A DNA stretch of 64,000 nucleotides, taken from positions 434,001-498,000 of the forward strand of contig NZ_JAFMSY010000001.1 in NCBI RefSeq assembly GCF_017916455.1, in the 5' to 3' direction. Shown here in pieces: positions 43,523 through 52,086 of the stretch. Position 1 is the stretch's first letter, and each line of letters opens with the position of its first letter. The notes beneath the pieces were generated by a model. It made no database searches and was not told the origin of the DNA. It was given only the letters and a program-made list of their open reading frames with translations. The stretch is from Nocardioides xinjiangensis (lineage in GTDB: Bacteria; Actinomycetota; Actinomycetes; Propionibacteriales; Nocardioidaceae). The position numbers and the translations under genes were made by a program.

Positions 43523-44128
43523 TCAGTCCTGGGGGTGCTGCGGGTCTTCGGGGTCCTGCTCCGGCTGCAGCTGCTGCAGTCCGGCCCAGCGCGGGTCGAT
43601 CGGCGCGTCGTGCGCGTGGTCCGGGTCGTCCGCGAGCCGCGCACCGCACTCGGCGCACAACCCGGGGCAATCGTCCATGCACAGCGGCTGGAACGGTAGC
43701 GCGAGCACCACCGCGTCCCGCAGCAGCGGTTCGAGGTCGAGCAGGTCGTCCTCGAGCCGGCTGGTCTCGTCGTCGAGGTCGCGGTCGTCGTTCTCCGCGG
43801 CCCTGTCGTGCTGGTCGGGGTAGACGTAGAGCTCCTGCAGCGTCGCGTGGATCTCGTCCTCGATCGGCTCCAGGCACCGTACGCACTCCCCCTCGAGCCT
43901 GGCCGTGGCCGTGCCCGTGAGCAGCACGCCCTCCATGACCGCCTCCAGCCGCAGGTCGAGCTCGACCGGCGATCCTTCGGGGACAGCGAGGACTTCGATA
44001 CCGAGCTGTGGCGGTGCCGGAACGGAGAGCTCGAGCTCACGCTGGGACCCCGGGCGGCGGCCGAGCTCGCGAGTATCGAGCACGAGCGGCGCCCTCGGGT
44101 CCAGGCTGCTCACGTCGAACTCCCACAT
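43523..44128 (-). CDS. DUF177 / YceD family protein
   Basis: The 201-residue protein has the DUF177 core, including [20 protein letters not shown] and a second Cys group ([13 protein letters not shown]), then an acidic C-terminus. The family is linked to 23S rRNA accumulation and lies next to rpmF in most bacteria, as here. The mechanism in actinobacteria is not known. Confidence 0.93.
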   Translation of the reverse strand: MWEFDVSSLDPRAPLVLDTRELGRRPGSQRELELSVPAPPQLGIEVLAVPEGSPVELDLRLEAVMEGVLLTGTATARLEGECVRCLEPIEDEIHATLQELYVYPDQHDRAAENDDRDLDDETSRLEDDLLDLEPLLRDAVVLALPFQPLCMDDCPGLCAECGARLADDPDHAHDAPIDPRWAGLQQLQPEQDPEDPQHPQD

Positions 44129-44231
44129 CTGGACACCAACACAACCTCGGAATCGTATCGGTCGCCCCGCCGGAGGGCCAAAACGAGTGCCGGGTGGGGC
44201 CCGTCACCCGGGCGGCGCACGCCGGGACCCG

Positions 44232-44717
44232 TCAGCCGGTGCGCTCCGCGAGGCGCGCCACGAGCCGCTCGCGGACCGCGTCGGGAAGCAGGCCCCGGAC
44301 GTCGCCGCCGAGGGCCGCGACCTCCTTGACCAGGCTCGAGGAGACGAACCCGTGGCCGGGGGCGCCGGGGAGGAAGACGGTGTCCACGTCGGTGAGGTGG
44401 GCGTTCATCTGGGCCATCGGCAGCTCGTACTCGTAGTCGCCGGACCCGCGCAGCCCCTTGACGATCGCCACGGCGCCGACGTCGCGGCAGAAGTCGACGA
44501 CGAGGCCCTCGAAGCCCGCGACGCGGACGTGGGGGAAGCCGTCGGTCGCCTCCTCGAGCATCGCGATGCGCTCCTCGGGGGTGAACAGCCGGTTCTTGGA
44601 GGCGTTCACGCCGACGGCGACCACGACCTCGTCGAACAGCCTCGCGGCGCGCCGGACGATGTCGAGGTGGCCGTTGGTCACGGGGTCGAAGGACCCGGGG
44701 CAGACAGCGCGACGCAC
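44232..44717 (-). CDS. coaD: phosphopantetheine adenylyltransferase
   Basis: CoaD makes dephospho-CoA from ATP and 4'-phosphopantetheine, the fourth step of CoA synthesis. The 161-residue protein has the nucleotidyltransferase motif [14 protein letters not shown] at its N-terminus (the T/HxGH site), [19 protein letters not shown] and the family ending. The start is GTG with GAAGGAAGG upstream. It follows rsmD as in most actinobacteria. Confidence 0.97.
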   Translation of the reverse strand: MRRAVCPGSFDPVTNGHLDIVRRAARLFDEVVVAVGVNASKNRLFTPEERIAMLEEATDGFPHVRVAGFEGLVVDFCRDVGAVAIVKGLRGSGDYEYELPMAQMNAHLTDVDTVFLPGAPGHGFVSSSLVKEVAALGGDVRGLLPDAVRERLVARLAERTG

Positions 44718-44778
44718 GGGCGTGGCCTTCCTTCGGGGCCCCGTCCGGTCCGTCGGACCGTCCGGGCCGGGATGTCGA

Positions 44779-45360
44779 TCAGGACGCGGGTCGGGATACG
44801 GGGGTGGCGTGACCGTACCAAAGCGCGGTCTCGCCGTAGCGCTTCGTGCGGTCCGCCTCGATCCCGCCCGGCCACACGACCTCGCTGCGCTTGGCGGCGC
44901 GCTCGACGACGACCAGCGCGCCCGGCACGAGCCAGCCCTGGTCGACCAGCGCCGCCAGATCGGCCGCGACGTCGGCGTCGGGCATGGGATAGGGCGGGTC
45001 GGAGAAGACGACGTCGTAGGGCGCGGCCGGCGGCGACTGCAGCACGGTCCGCACGGCCGCGGCGACCACGCGCACCCGGGAGAAGCCGAGCGCTGCGGCG
45101 TTGCGGGTGATCAGGGCGGCGGTACGGCGGTCCTGCTCGACCATCGTCACCACCCCGGCACCCCGGGACCACGCCTCCAGGCCGACGGCGCCCGACCCGG
45201 CGTAGAGGTCGAGGAAGCGCAGTCCGTCGAGGGAGCCCGTCCGTGACTCCACTGCGGAGAAGAGAGCCTCGCGCACCCGGTCGCTCGTGGGGCGGGTCGC
45301 TTGGCCGCGCGGCGTCTCCAGACGGCGACCCCCCGCCGTTCCCCCGATGATCCGAGTCAT
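44779..45360 (-). CDS. rsmD: 16S rRNA (guanine966-N2)-methyltransferase RsmD
   Basis: The 193-residue SAM-dependent enzyme starts [19 protein letters not shown]. It has the SAM-binding motif [19 protein letters not shown] and the catalytic DPPY in [10 protein letters not shown]. It methylates G966 in the small subunit. It lies between recG and coaD in the standard order. Confidence 0.96.
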   Translation of the reverse strand: MTRIIGGTAGGRRLETPRGQATRPTSDRVREALFSAVESRTGSLDGLRFLDLYAGSGAVGLEAWSRGAGVVTMVEQDRRTAALITRNAAALGFSRVRVVAAAVRTVLQSPPAAPYDVVFSDPPYPMPDADVAADLAALVDQGWLVPGALVVVERAAKRSEVVWPGGIEADRTKRYGETALWYGHATPVSRPAS

Positions 45361-45399
45361 GTCGTCGCGTTCAGCCCTTCTCCGTCCAGCCCTCGTCGT

Positions 45400-47607
45400 T
45401 CAGCCCTTGTCCATGTAGGCCGACGCCGCGGAGCGCTCGACCTCGGCGACGGCACGGGCCAGGTCGGGCGCCTGCGCCAGCGCAGGGTCCTCGGAGAGTA
45501 GCGCCTCCGCTGCCTCGCGGGCACGGACGATGGTCTTCTCGTCGCGCAATACCCGAAGTGTGGCAAGGCCCGACCGGAAGCCCGACTGGCTGGCGCCGAG
45601 CACGTCGCCCTCGCGCCGCTGCTCGAGGTCGATGCGGCTCAGCTCGAAGCCGTCGGTCGTCGCGGCGACCGCGTCGAGCCGGTCGCGGGCGGCGGAGCCG
45701 GCCTCGGCGTGGCTGACCAGCAGGCAGAGCCCGGGCAGGCCGCCCCGGCCCACGCGGCCGCGCAGCTGGTGGAGCTGGGAGACGCCGAACCGGTCGGCGT
45801 CGAGCAGCACCATCGCGGTGGCGTTCGGCACGTCGACACCGACCTCGATGACGGTCGTGGAGACCAGCACGTCGACCTCCCCCGCCGCGAAGGCACGCAT
45901 GGTCCGGTCCTTGTCGTCGGGCGGCATCCTCCCGTGCAGGACGGCCGTGCGCAGCCCGGCGAGGGGGCCGGCGGCGAGCTCGGCGTGGACCTCCTCGACG
46001 GCCGCGAGCGCCCGCCGCGGCGCGACCTCGGCGCCGTCGTCGTCGAGCTCGACCTGCTCGGCCTCCCCCTCCTCCCGGGCGTCGGCGGAGATGCGCGGGC
46101 ACACGACGTAGACCTGGTGGCCCTTCTCGACCTCCTCGCGCACCCGCTGCCAGACCCGGTCGATCCACGCCGGCTGGTCGGCGAGCGGGACGACGTTCGT
46201 CTGGATCGGCGCGCGCCCGGCGGGGAGCTCGCTGAGCACGGACGTCTCGAGGTCGCCGAAGACCGTCATGGCGACCGTGCGGGGGATGGGCGTCGCGGTC
46301 ATGACGAGCACGTGCGGTGGGGCGCCGGCCTTGTCGGTCAGCGCCGCCCGCTGCTCCACGCCGAAGCGGTGCTGCTCGTCGACGACCACGAGGCCGAGGT
46401 CGGCGAGCTCCACCCGGTCCTCGAGCAGGGCGTGGGTGCCGATGACGATGCCGGCCTCCCCGGTGACCAAGCGCAACATGGCCTCCTGCCGCGCCGTCCG
46501 GCCCATCGAGCCGGTGAGCAGCACGACCTGGGTCGCGTGCGCGGCGCCGCCGAGCATGCCGCCCTGGGCGAGGTCGCCGAGCATCGCCGAGATCGACCTG
46601 TGGTGCTGCTGCGCGAGCACCTCGGTGGGCGCGAGCAGGGCCGCCTGTCCCCCGGCGTCGACCACCTGGAGCATGGCGCGGAGCGCGACGAGGGTCTTGC
46701 CCGAGCCCACCTCGCCCTGCAGCAGCCGGTGCATCGGGTGGTCGCGGGCGAGCTCGGCGGCGAGCAGGTCGCCGATCTCGCGCTGGCCGCCGGTGAGCTC
46801 GAAGGGCAGCCGGTCGTCGAAGGCCGCGAGCAGCCCGTCGTCCCGGCGCACGCGCGCCCGGGCTCCCTGCGCCCGGTGCGCGGCGCGGCGCCGGGCGAGC
46901 ACCAGCTGGAGGACAAGGGCCTCCTCGAAGCGGAAGCGCTTCTGCGCGGCACCGACCTGGCTCCACTCGTCGGGGGCGTGGATCCAGCGGAGGGCCTGCA
47001 TGACGTCCAGCAGCTCGTAGCGCTCGCGGAGCTCGGGAGTGAGCACGTCGGGGACGCCGGCCACCAGGTCGAGCGCCGCGGCGACCACCTTCTGGATGTC
47101 CCAGGTGTAGAGCTTGGCGGTGAGCGGGTAGACCGGCATCAGCCTGCTCAGCCGGGGGGCCTCGGGGCCGTCGAGGGCGAACCCGTGCGGCTGCTCGAGC
47201 TGCCAGCTGCCGCGGAACTGCTTGGCCTTGCCGGTGAAGACGACCCGGGTGCCCGGGCGGAACTCGGTCTCGTGGCGCTGCGCCATGGCGGCGTACGGGC
47301 TGAACAGGGTGACCGAGAAGTCGGGACCGTCGGTGCGCAGCCGCACCGTCGTGCGGAACTGCCGGCGGTTGCCGCTGGAGAACGGGGCGCTGTCGCACGA
47401 GCGCACCTCGCCGACGATCGTGAGCTGCTCGCCGACGGCAGGGGTGGCGACCTCGGACAGCTCGGTCGCGGCGACATAGCGCCGCGGGAAGTGGCGCAGC
47501 AGGTCGCCGACGGTCCTCAGGCCGAGGCCCTCCTCGGCGAGCTTGCGCTTCTTGTGGTGGTTGCCGAAGACGACCCCGATGGGGCTCTCCGGCGTGATCG
47601 CGACCAT
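45400..47607 (-). CDS. recG: ATP-dependent DNA helicase RecG
   Basis: RecG regresses stalled replication forks and branch-migrates recombination junctions. The 735-residue protein has an N-terminal OB wedge domain. The helicase motifs are Walker A LQGEVGSGKTLVAL, the DEQH box VVDEQHRFGVEQR, motif III VMTATPIPRT, motif V VDVLVSTTVIEVGVDVP and motif VI HQLRGRVGRG. A short acidic insert (EEGEAEQVELDDDGAEVAP) in the second RecA lobe is unlike E. coli RecG. It starts 13 bases after the upstream fakA-like gene. Confidence 0.95.
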   Translation of the reverse strand: MVAITPESPIGVVFGNHHKKRKLAEEGLGLRTVGDLLRHFPRRYVAATELSEVATPAVGEQLTIVGEVRSCDSAPFSSGNRRQFRTTVRLRTDGPDFSVTLFSPYAAMAQRHETEFRPGTRVVFTGKAKQFRGSWQLEQPHGFALDGPEAPRLSRLMPVYPLTAKLYTWDIQKVVAAALDLVAGVPDVLTPELRERYELLDVMQALRWIHAPDEWSQVGAAQKRFRFEEALVLQLVLARRRAAHRAQGARARVRRDDGLLAAFDDRLPFELTGGQREIGDLLAAELARDHPMHRLLQGEVGSGKTLVALRAMLQVVDAGGQAALLAPTEVLAQQHHRSISAMLGDLAQGGMLGGAAHATQVVLLTGSMGRTARQEAMLRLVTGEAGIVIGTHALLEDRVELADLGLVVVDEQHRFGVEQRAALTDKAGAPPHVLVMTATPIPRTVAMTVFGDLETSVLSELPAGRAPIQTNVVPLADQPAWIDRVWQRVREEVEKGHQVYVVCPRISADAREEGEAEQVELDDDGAEVAPRRALAAVEEVHAELAAGPLAGLRTAVLHGRMPPDDKDRTMRAFAAGEVDVLVSTTVIEVGVDVPNATAMVLLDADRFGVSQLHQLRGRVGRGGLPGLCLLVSHAEAGSAARDRLDAVAATTDGFELSRIDLEQRREGDVLGASQSGFRSGLATLRVLRDEKTIVRAREAAEALLSEDPALAQAPDLARAVAEVERSAASAYMDKG

Positions 47608-47620
47608 CGACGCCGACCGC

Positions 47621-49270
47621 TCACTCGACGCTGACCAGCAGCGGGTAGCGCGACTGGCCGCCCTCGTGGACGGCGACGTCGACGTGCGGGTGGTGCTCCT
47701 CGACGCGGGCGGCGACCTTCTCGGCGAGCGCGCCGCCGTCCTCACCCGAGACGATCGTCACGAGCTCCCCGCCACCGGCGAGCAGGCGCTCGAGCACCTC
47801 GACCGCCACCTCCTCGAGGTCCGAGCCGACCACGGCGAAGTCGCCGGCGACGACCCCGAGCGCGTCGCCGGCCTCGCACGGGCCGGCCATCGTGATGGCC
47901 CGGCGGGCGGCGACGGTGACGGCGCCGTGCCGCACGTGGCGGGCCGTCGCCGTCATCTCGCGCACGTCCGCGTCGAAGCTCCTGCCGGGCTCGTGCACCG
48001 AGATGGCGGCGAGCCCCTGGACCTGCGCGTGGGTCGGGATGACCTCCACCGAGACGTCGTGCTCGGCCTCCGCGGTGCGGGCGGCGATCTCCGCGGCCCG
48101 GACGGTGTCGCCGTCGTTGGGCAGGACGACGACCTCGGCCGCGCCGCACCCGGTGATCGCCTCGAGCAGCTGGCCGGTGGACGGTCGCTGGCCGGGTCCG
48201 CCGGGCACCACCAGCGCGCCCGCGGACGTGAACAGCTCCGCGAGCCCGGCGCCCGCGGCGACCGCCACGACCTGGCGCCCGGCGCGGGAGGAGGCTCGCA
48301 GCCGGCCGGCGGCGGTCTGCTCGGCGAAGTGGGTGACCCGCACCCGGTGCGGACGGCCGGCAGCGATGCCCGCCTCGATCGCCGCGCCGACGTCGTCGAC
48401 GTGCACGTGGACGTTCCACAGGCCCTCGCCGCCCACCACGACGAGGCTGTCGCCGAGCGAGGCGAGGCGGGTGCGGAGCTCGGCGATGCGCTCCTGCTCG
48501 TCGGAAGCCACGTCGAGGAGGTACATCACCTCGTAGCCCGGCCCGTCCGGGGTGAGGTCCTCCCCCGGGACCGCGGCGGCGACCGGGATCTGGTGGGTGC
48601 CGATCGGGGCCGACCACGGCGACGGACGGCGTCCGGTCGCGGTCGTCTCCGCCGCGTCCAGCACGACGCACAGCCCGCGCCCGCCGGCGTCGACCACCCC
48701 CGCCTGCGCCAGGACCTCGAGCTGCTCGGGCGTGCGCGCGAGCGCCGCCCGCGCGGCCGCGGCCGCCGCGGTGAACACCTCACGCGTGCGGACCCCTCGC
48801 CCGGCCGCCTCCAGCGCCGCGTCGGAGGCGGCGCGCGACACGCTCAGGATCGTGCCCTCGACGGGCGTGCCGACAGCGGCGTAGCTGGCCTCCGTGGCCT
48901 CGGCCATCGCCGCGGCGATCGTCTCCGCCGGGCGGTCCGCGACCTCGGCCCCCGCGAGGTGGCGTACGTAGGCGCGCAGCATCTGGCTGAGGATCACGCC
49001 CGAGTTGCCGCGCGCGCCCATGAGCGCCGCCCGGGCCAGCACGGCCATCCCGTCGCCCAGCGACAGGTCGGGGTCGGCGGCACGGGCCTCGCGGAGCGCG
49101 TCACGGGCGGCCGAGACGGTGAGGAACATGTTGGTGCCGGTGTCGCCGTCGGGCACGGGGTAGACGTTGAGCGCGTCGATCTCCTCGCGGGCCGAGGACA
49201 GCGCGTCGGTCGCGATGTCGACGAACCGCGCGACGCCGTCCAGCGTGATGCCGTGGGTGACGTGCTCCAT
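47621..49270 (-). CDS. DAK2/FakA-like kinase (fatty acid kinase ATP-binding subunit family)
   Basis: The 549-residue protein has an N-terminal DhaL domain (ALNVYPVPDGDTGTNMF; GARGNSGVILSQMLRAY), a middle FakA-type domain and a C-terminal EDD-like part. This is the YloV/FakA architecture; FakA phosphorylates fatty acids bound by FakB (DegV) proteins, which are not in this window. It commonly precedes recG. The ATG at 49270 was chosen because the longer in-frame extension is Arg/Thr/Pro-rich and carries small repeats. Confidence 0.88.
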   Translation of the reverse strand: MEHVTHGITLDGVARFVDIATDALSSAREEIDALNVYPVPDGDTGTNMFLTVSAARDALREARAADPDLSLGDGMAVLARAALMGARGNSGVILSQMLRAYVRHLAGAEVADRPAETIAAAMAEATEASYAAVGTPVEGTILSVSRAASDAALEAAGRGVRTREVFTAAAAAARAALARTPEQLEVLAQAGVVDAGGRGLCVVLDAAETTATGRRPSPWSAPIGTHQIPVAAAVPGEDLTPDGPGYEVMYLLDVASDEQERIAELRTRLASLGDSLVVVGGEGLWNVHVHVDDVGAAIEAGIAAGRPHRVRVTHFAEQTAAGRLRASSRAGRQVVAVAAGAGLAELFTSAGALVVPGGPGQRPSTGQLLEAITGCGAAEVVVLPNDGDTVRAAEIAARTAEAEHDVSVEVIPTHAQVQGLAAISVHEPGRSFDADVREMTATARHVRHGAVTVAARRAITMAGPCEAGDALGVVAGDFAVVGSDLEEVAVEVLERLLAGGGELVTIVSGEDGGALAEKVAARVEEHHPHVDVAVHEGGQSRYPLLVSVE

Positions 49271-49459
49271 CGAGTCGGTGTGCTCCCGGTGTCTGTGCTG
49301 CGATGTCTGCTGCTGCGGTCTGGTGGAGGTCCTGCCGGGTCCTGCCGGGTCGTGCTGGTGCCTGCCGGCGCCTGGGGGTCTGGTGGGGTCCGCCGCGGCG
49401 TCCGTCGTACGTCGCGGTGCGCGCCACAGGGTAGTGCCCGGCGGCGACGACGCTGCGAT

Positions 49460-49489
49460 TTCATCTCGCCGCCGGTCCTCGGCTACTCT
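49460..49489 (+). promoter_or_regulatory. rpmB promoter candidate
   Basis: TTCATC (49460-49465), an 18-base spacer and TACTCT (49484-49489) lie 80 bases before the rpmB start. The 298-base gap between the divergent fakA-like and rpmB genes also holds a short GGTCCTGCCG direct repeat near 49329-49347. I see no other element. Confidence 0.4.
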
Positions 49490-49568
49490 TGCGCGGTTGC
49501 CTGCTGCCACCTCCTGTGGCGTCCGGGCTCACGAACAACTGTCAACCTCGAACGGATCGGAGTGCACG

Positions 49569-49754
49569 GTGGCTGCCGTCTGCGACATCTGCGCCAAGAA
49601 GCCGGGCTTCGGAAACAACCGTCCCTGGTCGCGCAAGATCACGAAGCGTCGCTTCAACCCCAACATCCAGCGCGTCCGGGCGACCGTCAACGGCACGCCC
49701 AAGCGCCTCAACGTCTGCACCGGCTGCCTCAAGGCCGGCAAGGTCTCCCGCTGA
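49569..49754 (+). CDS. rpmB: 50S ribosomal protein L28 (zinc form)
   Basis: The 61-residue protein reads AAVCDICAKKPGFGNNRPW and later VNGTPKRLNVCTGCLKAGKV, a complete L28 with two CxxC pairs, the zinc-binding form. The start is GTG with GGAG seven to eight bases upstream. A textbook terminator follows the stop by 17 bases. It is divergent from the fakA-like gene and recG, as is usual. Confidence 0.96.
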   Translation: MAAVCDICAKKPGFGNNRPWSRKITKRRFNPNIQRVRATVNGTPKRLNVCTGCLKAGKVSR

Positions 49755-49771
49755 CCTGACCAGACTCGGTA

Positions 49772-49812
49772 CGAGACCCCCGTCGCTGCTGCGGCGGGGG
49801 TCTCGTTCATTT
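49772..49812 (+). terminator. rpmB rho-independent terminator
   Basis: Arms 49772-49786 and 49791-49805 pair over 15 positions (one G-T; outer end CGAGACCCCCG) with loop TGCT and a following TTCATTT (49806-49812). It is the clearest intrinsic terminator in the window. Confidence 0.88.
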
Positions 49813-49837
49813 CGGGGCGTTCTTGACGGATGCTGCG

Positions 49838-49899
49838 AATCCCCCGCTTAAGCGGGGGATTGCGAACTTCCGGTGGCGTGCATGCCACTGGAAGTTCGC
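49838..49899. repeat. two long adjacent palindromes downstream of the rpmB terminator
   Basis: The first (49838-49861) is a perfect 24-base palindrome, AATCCCCCGCTT plus its complement. The second (49862-49899) has 19-base arms starting GCGAACTTCC and meeting at TGCA. Its two differences are G-T pairs when read as plus-strand RNA and A-C mismatches on the minus strand. They lie directly before repeat array 2 and resemble dispersed palindromic elements more than terminators. Confidence 0.8.
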
Positions 49900-49941
49900 G
49901 ACACGCTCACGAAGTCCGCGGCGCCGCCTGGCGGCGGGGGC

Positions 49942-50173
49942 GTCATGCGAAGCCGTACGTATGGGTGCGGGTTCGTATGACGCGAGACGAGACACCGCCC
50001 GGGCGTCATGCGAAGGCGTACGTATAGGTGCGGGTTCCTATGACGCAGGCCCGACACCGCCCTGGGGCGTCATGCGAAGGCGTACGAATATGTGCGAGTT
50101 CGTATGACGCATGCCGGGACACCGCAGGAGGGCGTCATGCGAAGGCGTACCTATAGGCGCGGGTTCGTATGAC
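49942..50173. repeat. array 2 of the 40-bp palindromic repeat family (4 units)
   Basis: Units lie at 49942-49981, 50005-50044, 50069-50108 and 50134-50173 with separators of 23, 24 and 25 bases that share GACACCGC. Each starts GTCATGCGAA and ends TTCGTATGAC (TTCCTATGAC in the second). Between the arms they share ACGTATRGGTGCG-like sequence with array 1 read on its minus strand. The array is in the 435-base gap between convergent rpmB and thiL, which holds no gene. Confidence 0.92.
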
Positions 50174-50189
50174 GCAGCCCGGGCCCCGC

Positions 50190-51140
50190 TCAGAAGTGCG
50201 TCCAGCCGGTCGGGCCGTCGTACTCGGCGCCGTCCACGGTGACGCCCTCCCCCGCCCGCACCTCGCCGATGACCTGCCAGCCGGAGGGCACCGACGCCAC
50301 GTCGGGGAAGGTGGCGAGCAGGGAGTGGTCGTCGCCGCCGCCGAGGATGAACTCCATAGGGTCGGCGCCGAGCGCGGCGCCCACGGCGTGCAGCGGCTCG
50401 GGCACCTCGAACGCGTCGCGGCGTACGTCGATCGCGACCCCGCTGGCGGCGGCGATGTGGCCGGCCTCGGCGAGGAGGCCGTCGGAGACGTCGATGAGGG
50501 ACGTGGCGCCGGCCTCGGCGGCCTCCGCGCCGGCGGCGTACGGCGGCTCGGGGCGGCGGTAGGCCTCCACCAGCGCGCGCGGCGAGCGGAACCCGCGGCC
50601 GAGCACCGCCAGGCCGCCGGCCGCCCAGCCCTGCCGGCCGGTGAGGGCGAGCACGTCGCCGGGCTGCGCCCCCGAGCGCAGCACCGGCGCCTGCGTGCAC
50701 TGGCCCAGCACCGTGACCGCGACCACCACCTGGTCGGCGCGGGTGAGGTCGCCGCCCACGACGGTGGCGCCGATGCTCGCGCACTCCTCGGCGAAGCCGC
50801 GGGCCAGGTCGAGCGCCCACTCCACCGGGAGGTCGGCGGGCGCGGCCAGGCCGATCGTCAGGTGGCGCGCCGTCCCGCCCATGGCGTTGATGTCGGAGAG
50901 GTTCTGCGCGGCGGCCCGGTGACCCACGTCGGCAGCGCTCGCCCAGTCGCGGCGGAAGTGCCGTCCCTCGACCATGAGGTCGGTGGAGACCACCACGTGG
51001 CCGTGCCTGATCCGCAGGACGGCCGCGTCGTCGCCGGGTCCGACGAGCACGTGCTCGTCGGTCTCGAAGATGTCCACCAGCTGCGAGATCAGGCCGAACT
51101 CGCCGGCCTCGCCGAGGGTCGTCGTCGCGTCCGGAGCCAT
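50190..51140 (-). CDS. thiL: thiamine-monophosphate kinase
   Basis: ThiL phosphorylates thiamine phosphate to the active diphosphate. The 316-residue protein has the AIR-synthase-like fold signatures: VGPGDDAAVLRI near residue 33-44, STDLMVEGRHFRRDW, QNLSDINAMGG and the C-terminal LGGGDDHSLLATF. ATG 51140 is chosen over an upstream frame start because it gives the normal N-terminus. It lies between the repeat array and a divergent AsnC-type gene. Confidence 0.95.
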   Translation of the reverse strand: MAPDATTTLGEAGEFGLISQLVDIFETDEHVLVGPGDDAAVLRIRHGHVVVSTDLMVEGRHFRRDWASAADVGHRAAAQNLSDINAMGGTARHLTIGLAAPADLPVEWALDLARGFAEECASIGATVVGGDLTRADQVVVAVTVLGQCTQAPVLRSGAQPGDVLALTGRQGWAAGGLAVLGRGFRSPRALVEAYRRPEPPYAAGAEAAEAGATSLIDVSDGLLAEAGHIAAASGVAIDVRRDAFEVPEPLHAVGAALGADPMEFILGGGDDHSLLATFPDVASVPSGWQVIGEVRAGEGVTVDGAEYDGPTGWTHF

Positions 51141-51257
51141 GCGCCCATCCCACCAGACCGGGACGCCGACCACCGTCACCCCGCCCCTGTCGGGTGCGCC
51201 GCGCGGCGCGGTAGGTTGTGCCGGTCACACCCGCTGAACGAGACCGAGGAGTCCACG

Positions 51258-51494
51258 ATGGTCGTCCAGGCCTACATCCTGATCCAGACCGACGTCGGCA
51301 AGGCCGCCGAGGTTGCCCGCGAGATCGCCCAGGTCAAGGGCGTCACGCTCGCCGAGGACGTCACCGGTCCCTACGACGTGATCGTCCGCGCCGAGGCCAA
51401 GAACGTCGACGAGCTGGGCAAGCTCGTCGTCTCCAAGGTGCAGAACCTCGACGGCATCACCCGCACGCTCACGTGCCCCGTCGTCCACATCTGA
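51258..51494 (+). CDS. stand-alone Lrp/AsnC ligand-binding (RAM) domain protein
   Basis: The 78-residue protein starts MVVQAYILIQTDVGKAAEV and consists only of the beta-alpha-beta-beta-alpha-beta RAM domain of Lrp/AsnC regulators, without the helix-turn-helix. Such stand-alone modules bind amino acids and form dimers or octamers, and may modulate full-length Lrp proteins. ATG 51258 has GAGGAG upstream at good spacing. Ligand unknown. Confidence 0.9.
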   Translation: MVVQAYILIQTDVGKAAEVAREIAQVKGVTLAEDVTGPYDVIVRAEAKNVDELGKLVVSKVQNLDGITRTLTCPVVHI

Positions 51495-51508
51495 GGCACC
51501 CGGCCCAC

Positions 51509-52018
51509 GTGCCACCGAGTCGACGCCCCGGCCGCCTGAGGCACCGGGGCGTCGCCGCGTCCGGGGCCGCCCTCGCCGCGCTGACCCTCGCCGGCTGCAG
51601 CGGCACGCCGACGATCGAGGAGGTCGACCTCTCGTCCTCCGACCGCGCCGCCTGCGAGGCCCTCGTCGCCGCCCTCCCGGACACGCTGGCCGGGCAGGAC
51701 CGGGTCGACGTGCGGCCCGACGGCGCCCTCGGCGCGGCCTGGGGCGACCCGGCGTACGTCCTGACCTGCGGTGTCGCCGAGCCGTCGGACTACGAGCCCA
51801 CCGCGGAGTGCAGCGTCATCAAGGGCGTCGGCTGGTACGTCACCGACGAGCAGCTGCGCGACCCGGGTGGGGACGCGACGCCGATCGCCCTCAGCCTGCG
51901 GCCGTACGTCGAGGTGCGGGTGCCGGCCGACTACCGGACCGAGGGCATCGACCGGGCGCTCGCCGACCTCGCGCCCGCGCTCAGGGAGCACCTCGGCGAG
52001 GGACTGTCCTGCCTCTGA
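51509..52018 (+). CDS. DUF3515 lipoprotein
   Basis: The 169-residue protein has a basic N-terminus, a hydrophobic stretch and a lipobox (LTLAGC) near residue 30, indicating a membrane-anchored lipoprotein. The exported part has three or more conserved Cys and the DUF3515 core (GDPAYVLTCGV; WYVTDEQ; RPYVEVRVPADY). It is commonly found beside thiL and ddl in actinobacteria. The role is unknown; proximity to ddl suggests the cell envelope. Confidence 0.85.
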   Translation: MPPSRRPGRLRHRGVAASGAALAALTLAGCSGTPTIEEVDLSSSDRAACEALVAALPDTLAGQDRVDVRPDGALGAAWGDPAYVLTCGVAEPSDYEPTAECSVIKGVGWYVTDEQLRDPGGDATPIALSLRPYVEVRVPADYRTEGIDRALADLAPALREHLGEGLSCL

Positions 52019-52053
52019 GGCGCCGCCGGCGCAACGCCCGATCGGCGCCCGCT

Positions 52054-52086
52054 CAGCGCCGGCCCAGCGCCGGCCCAGCGCCGGCT
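52054..52086. repeat. three tandem copies of an 11-bp repeat before the ddl stop
   Basis: CAGCGCCGGCC is repeated at 52054-52064 and 52065-52075, and a copy ending in T occupies 52076-52086, touching the ddl stop codon. It fills the gap between the convergent DUF3515 and ddl genes. Confidence 0.7.

Noticed and set aside
42556-44040. 494-residue version of RNase III extending through rpmF and DUF177
   Set aside because: The upstream part is an out-of-frame reading of two well-supported genes.
49942-50173. CRISPR array (40-base repeats with 23-25-base spacers)
   Set aside because: The spacers resemble each other (GACACCGC in each), there are only four units, the same repeat occurs in array 1 with other spacings, and no cas gene is present.
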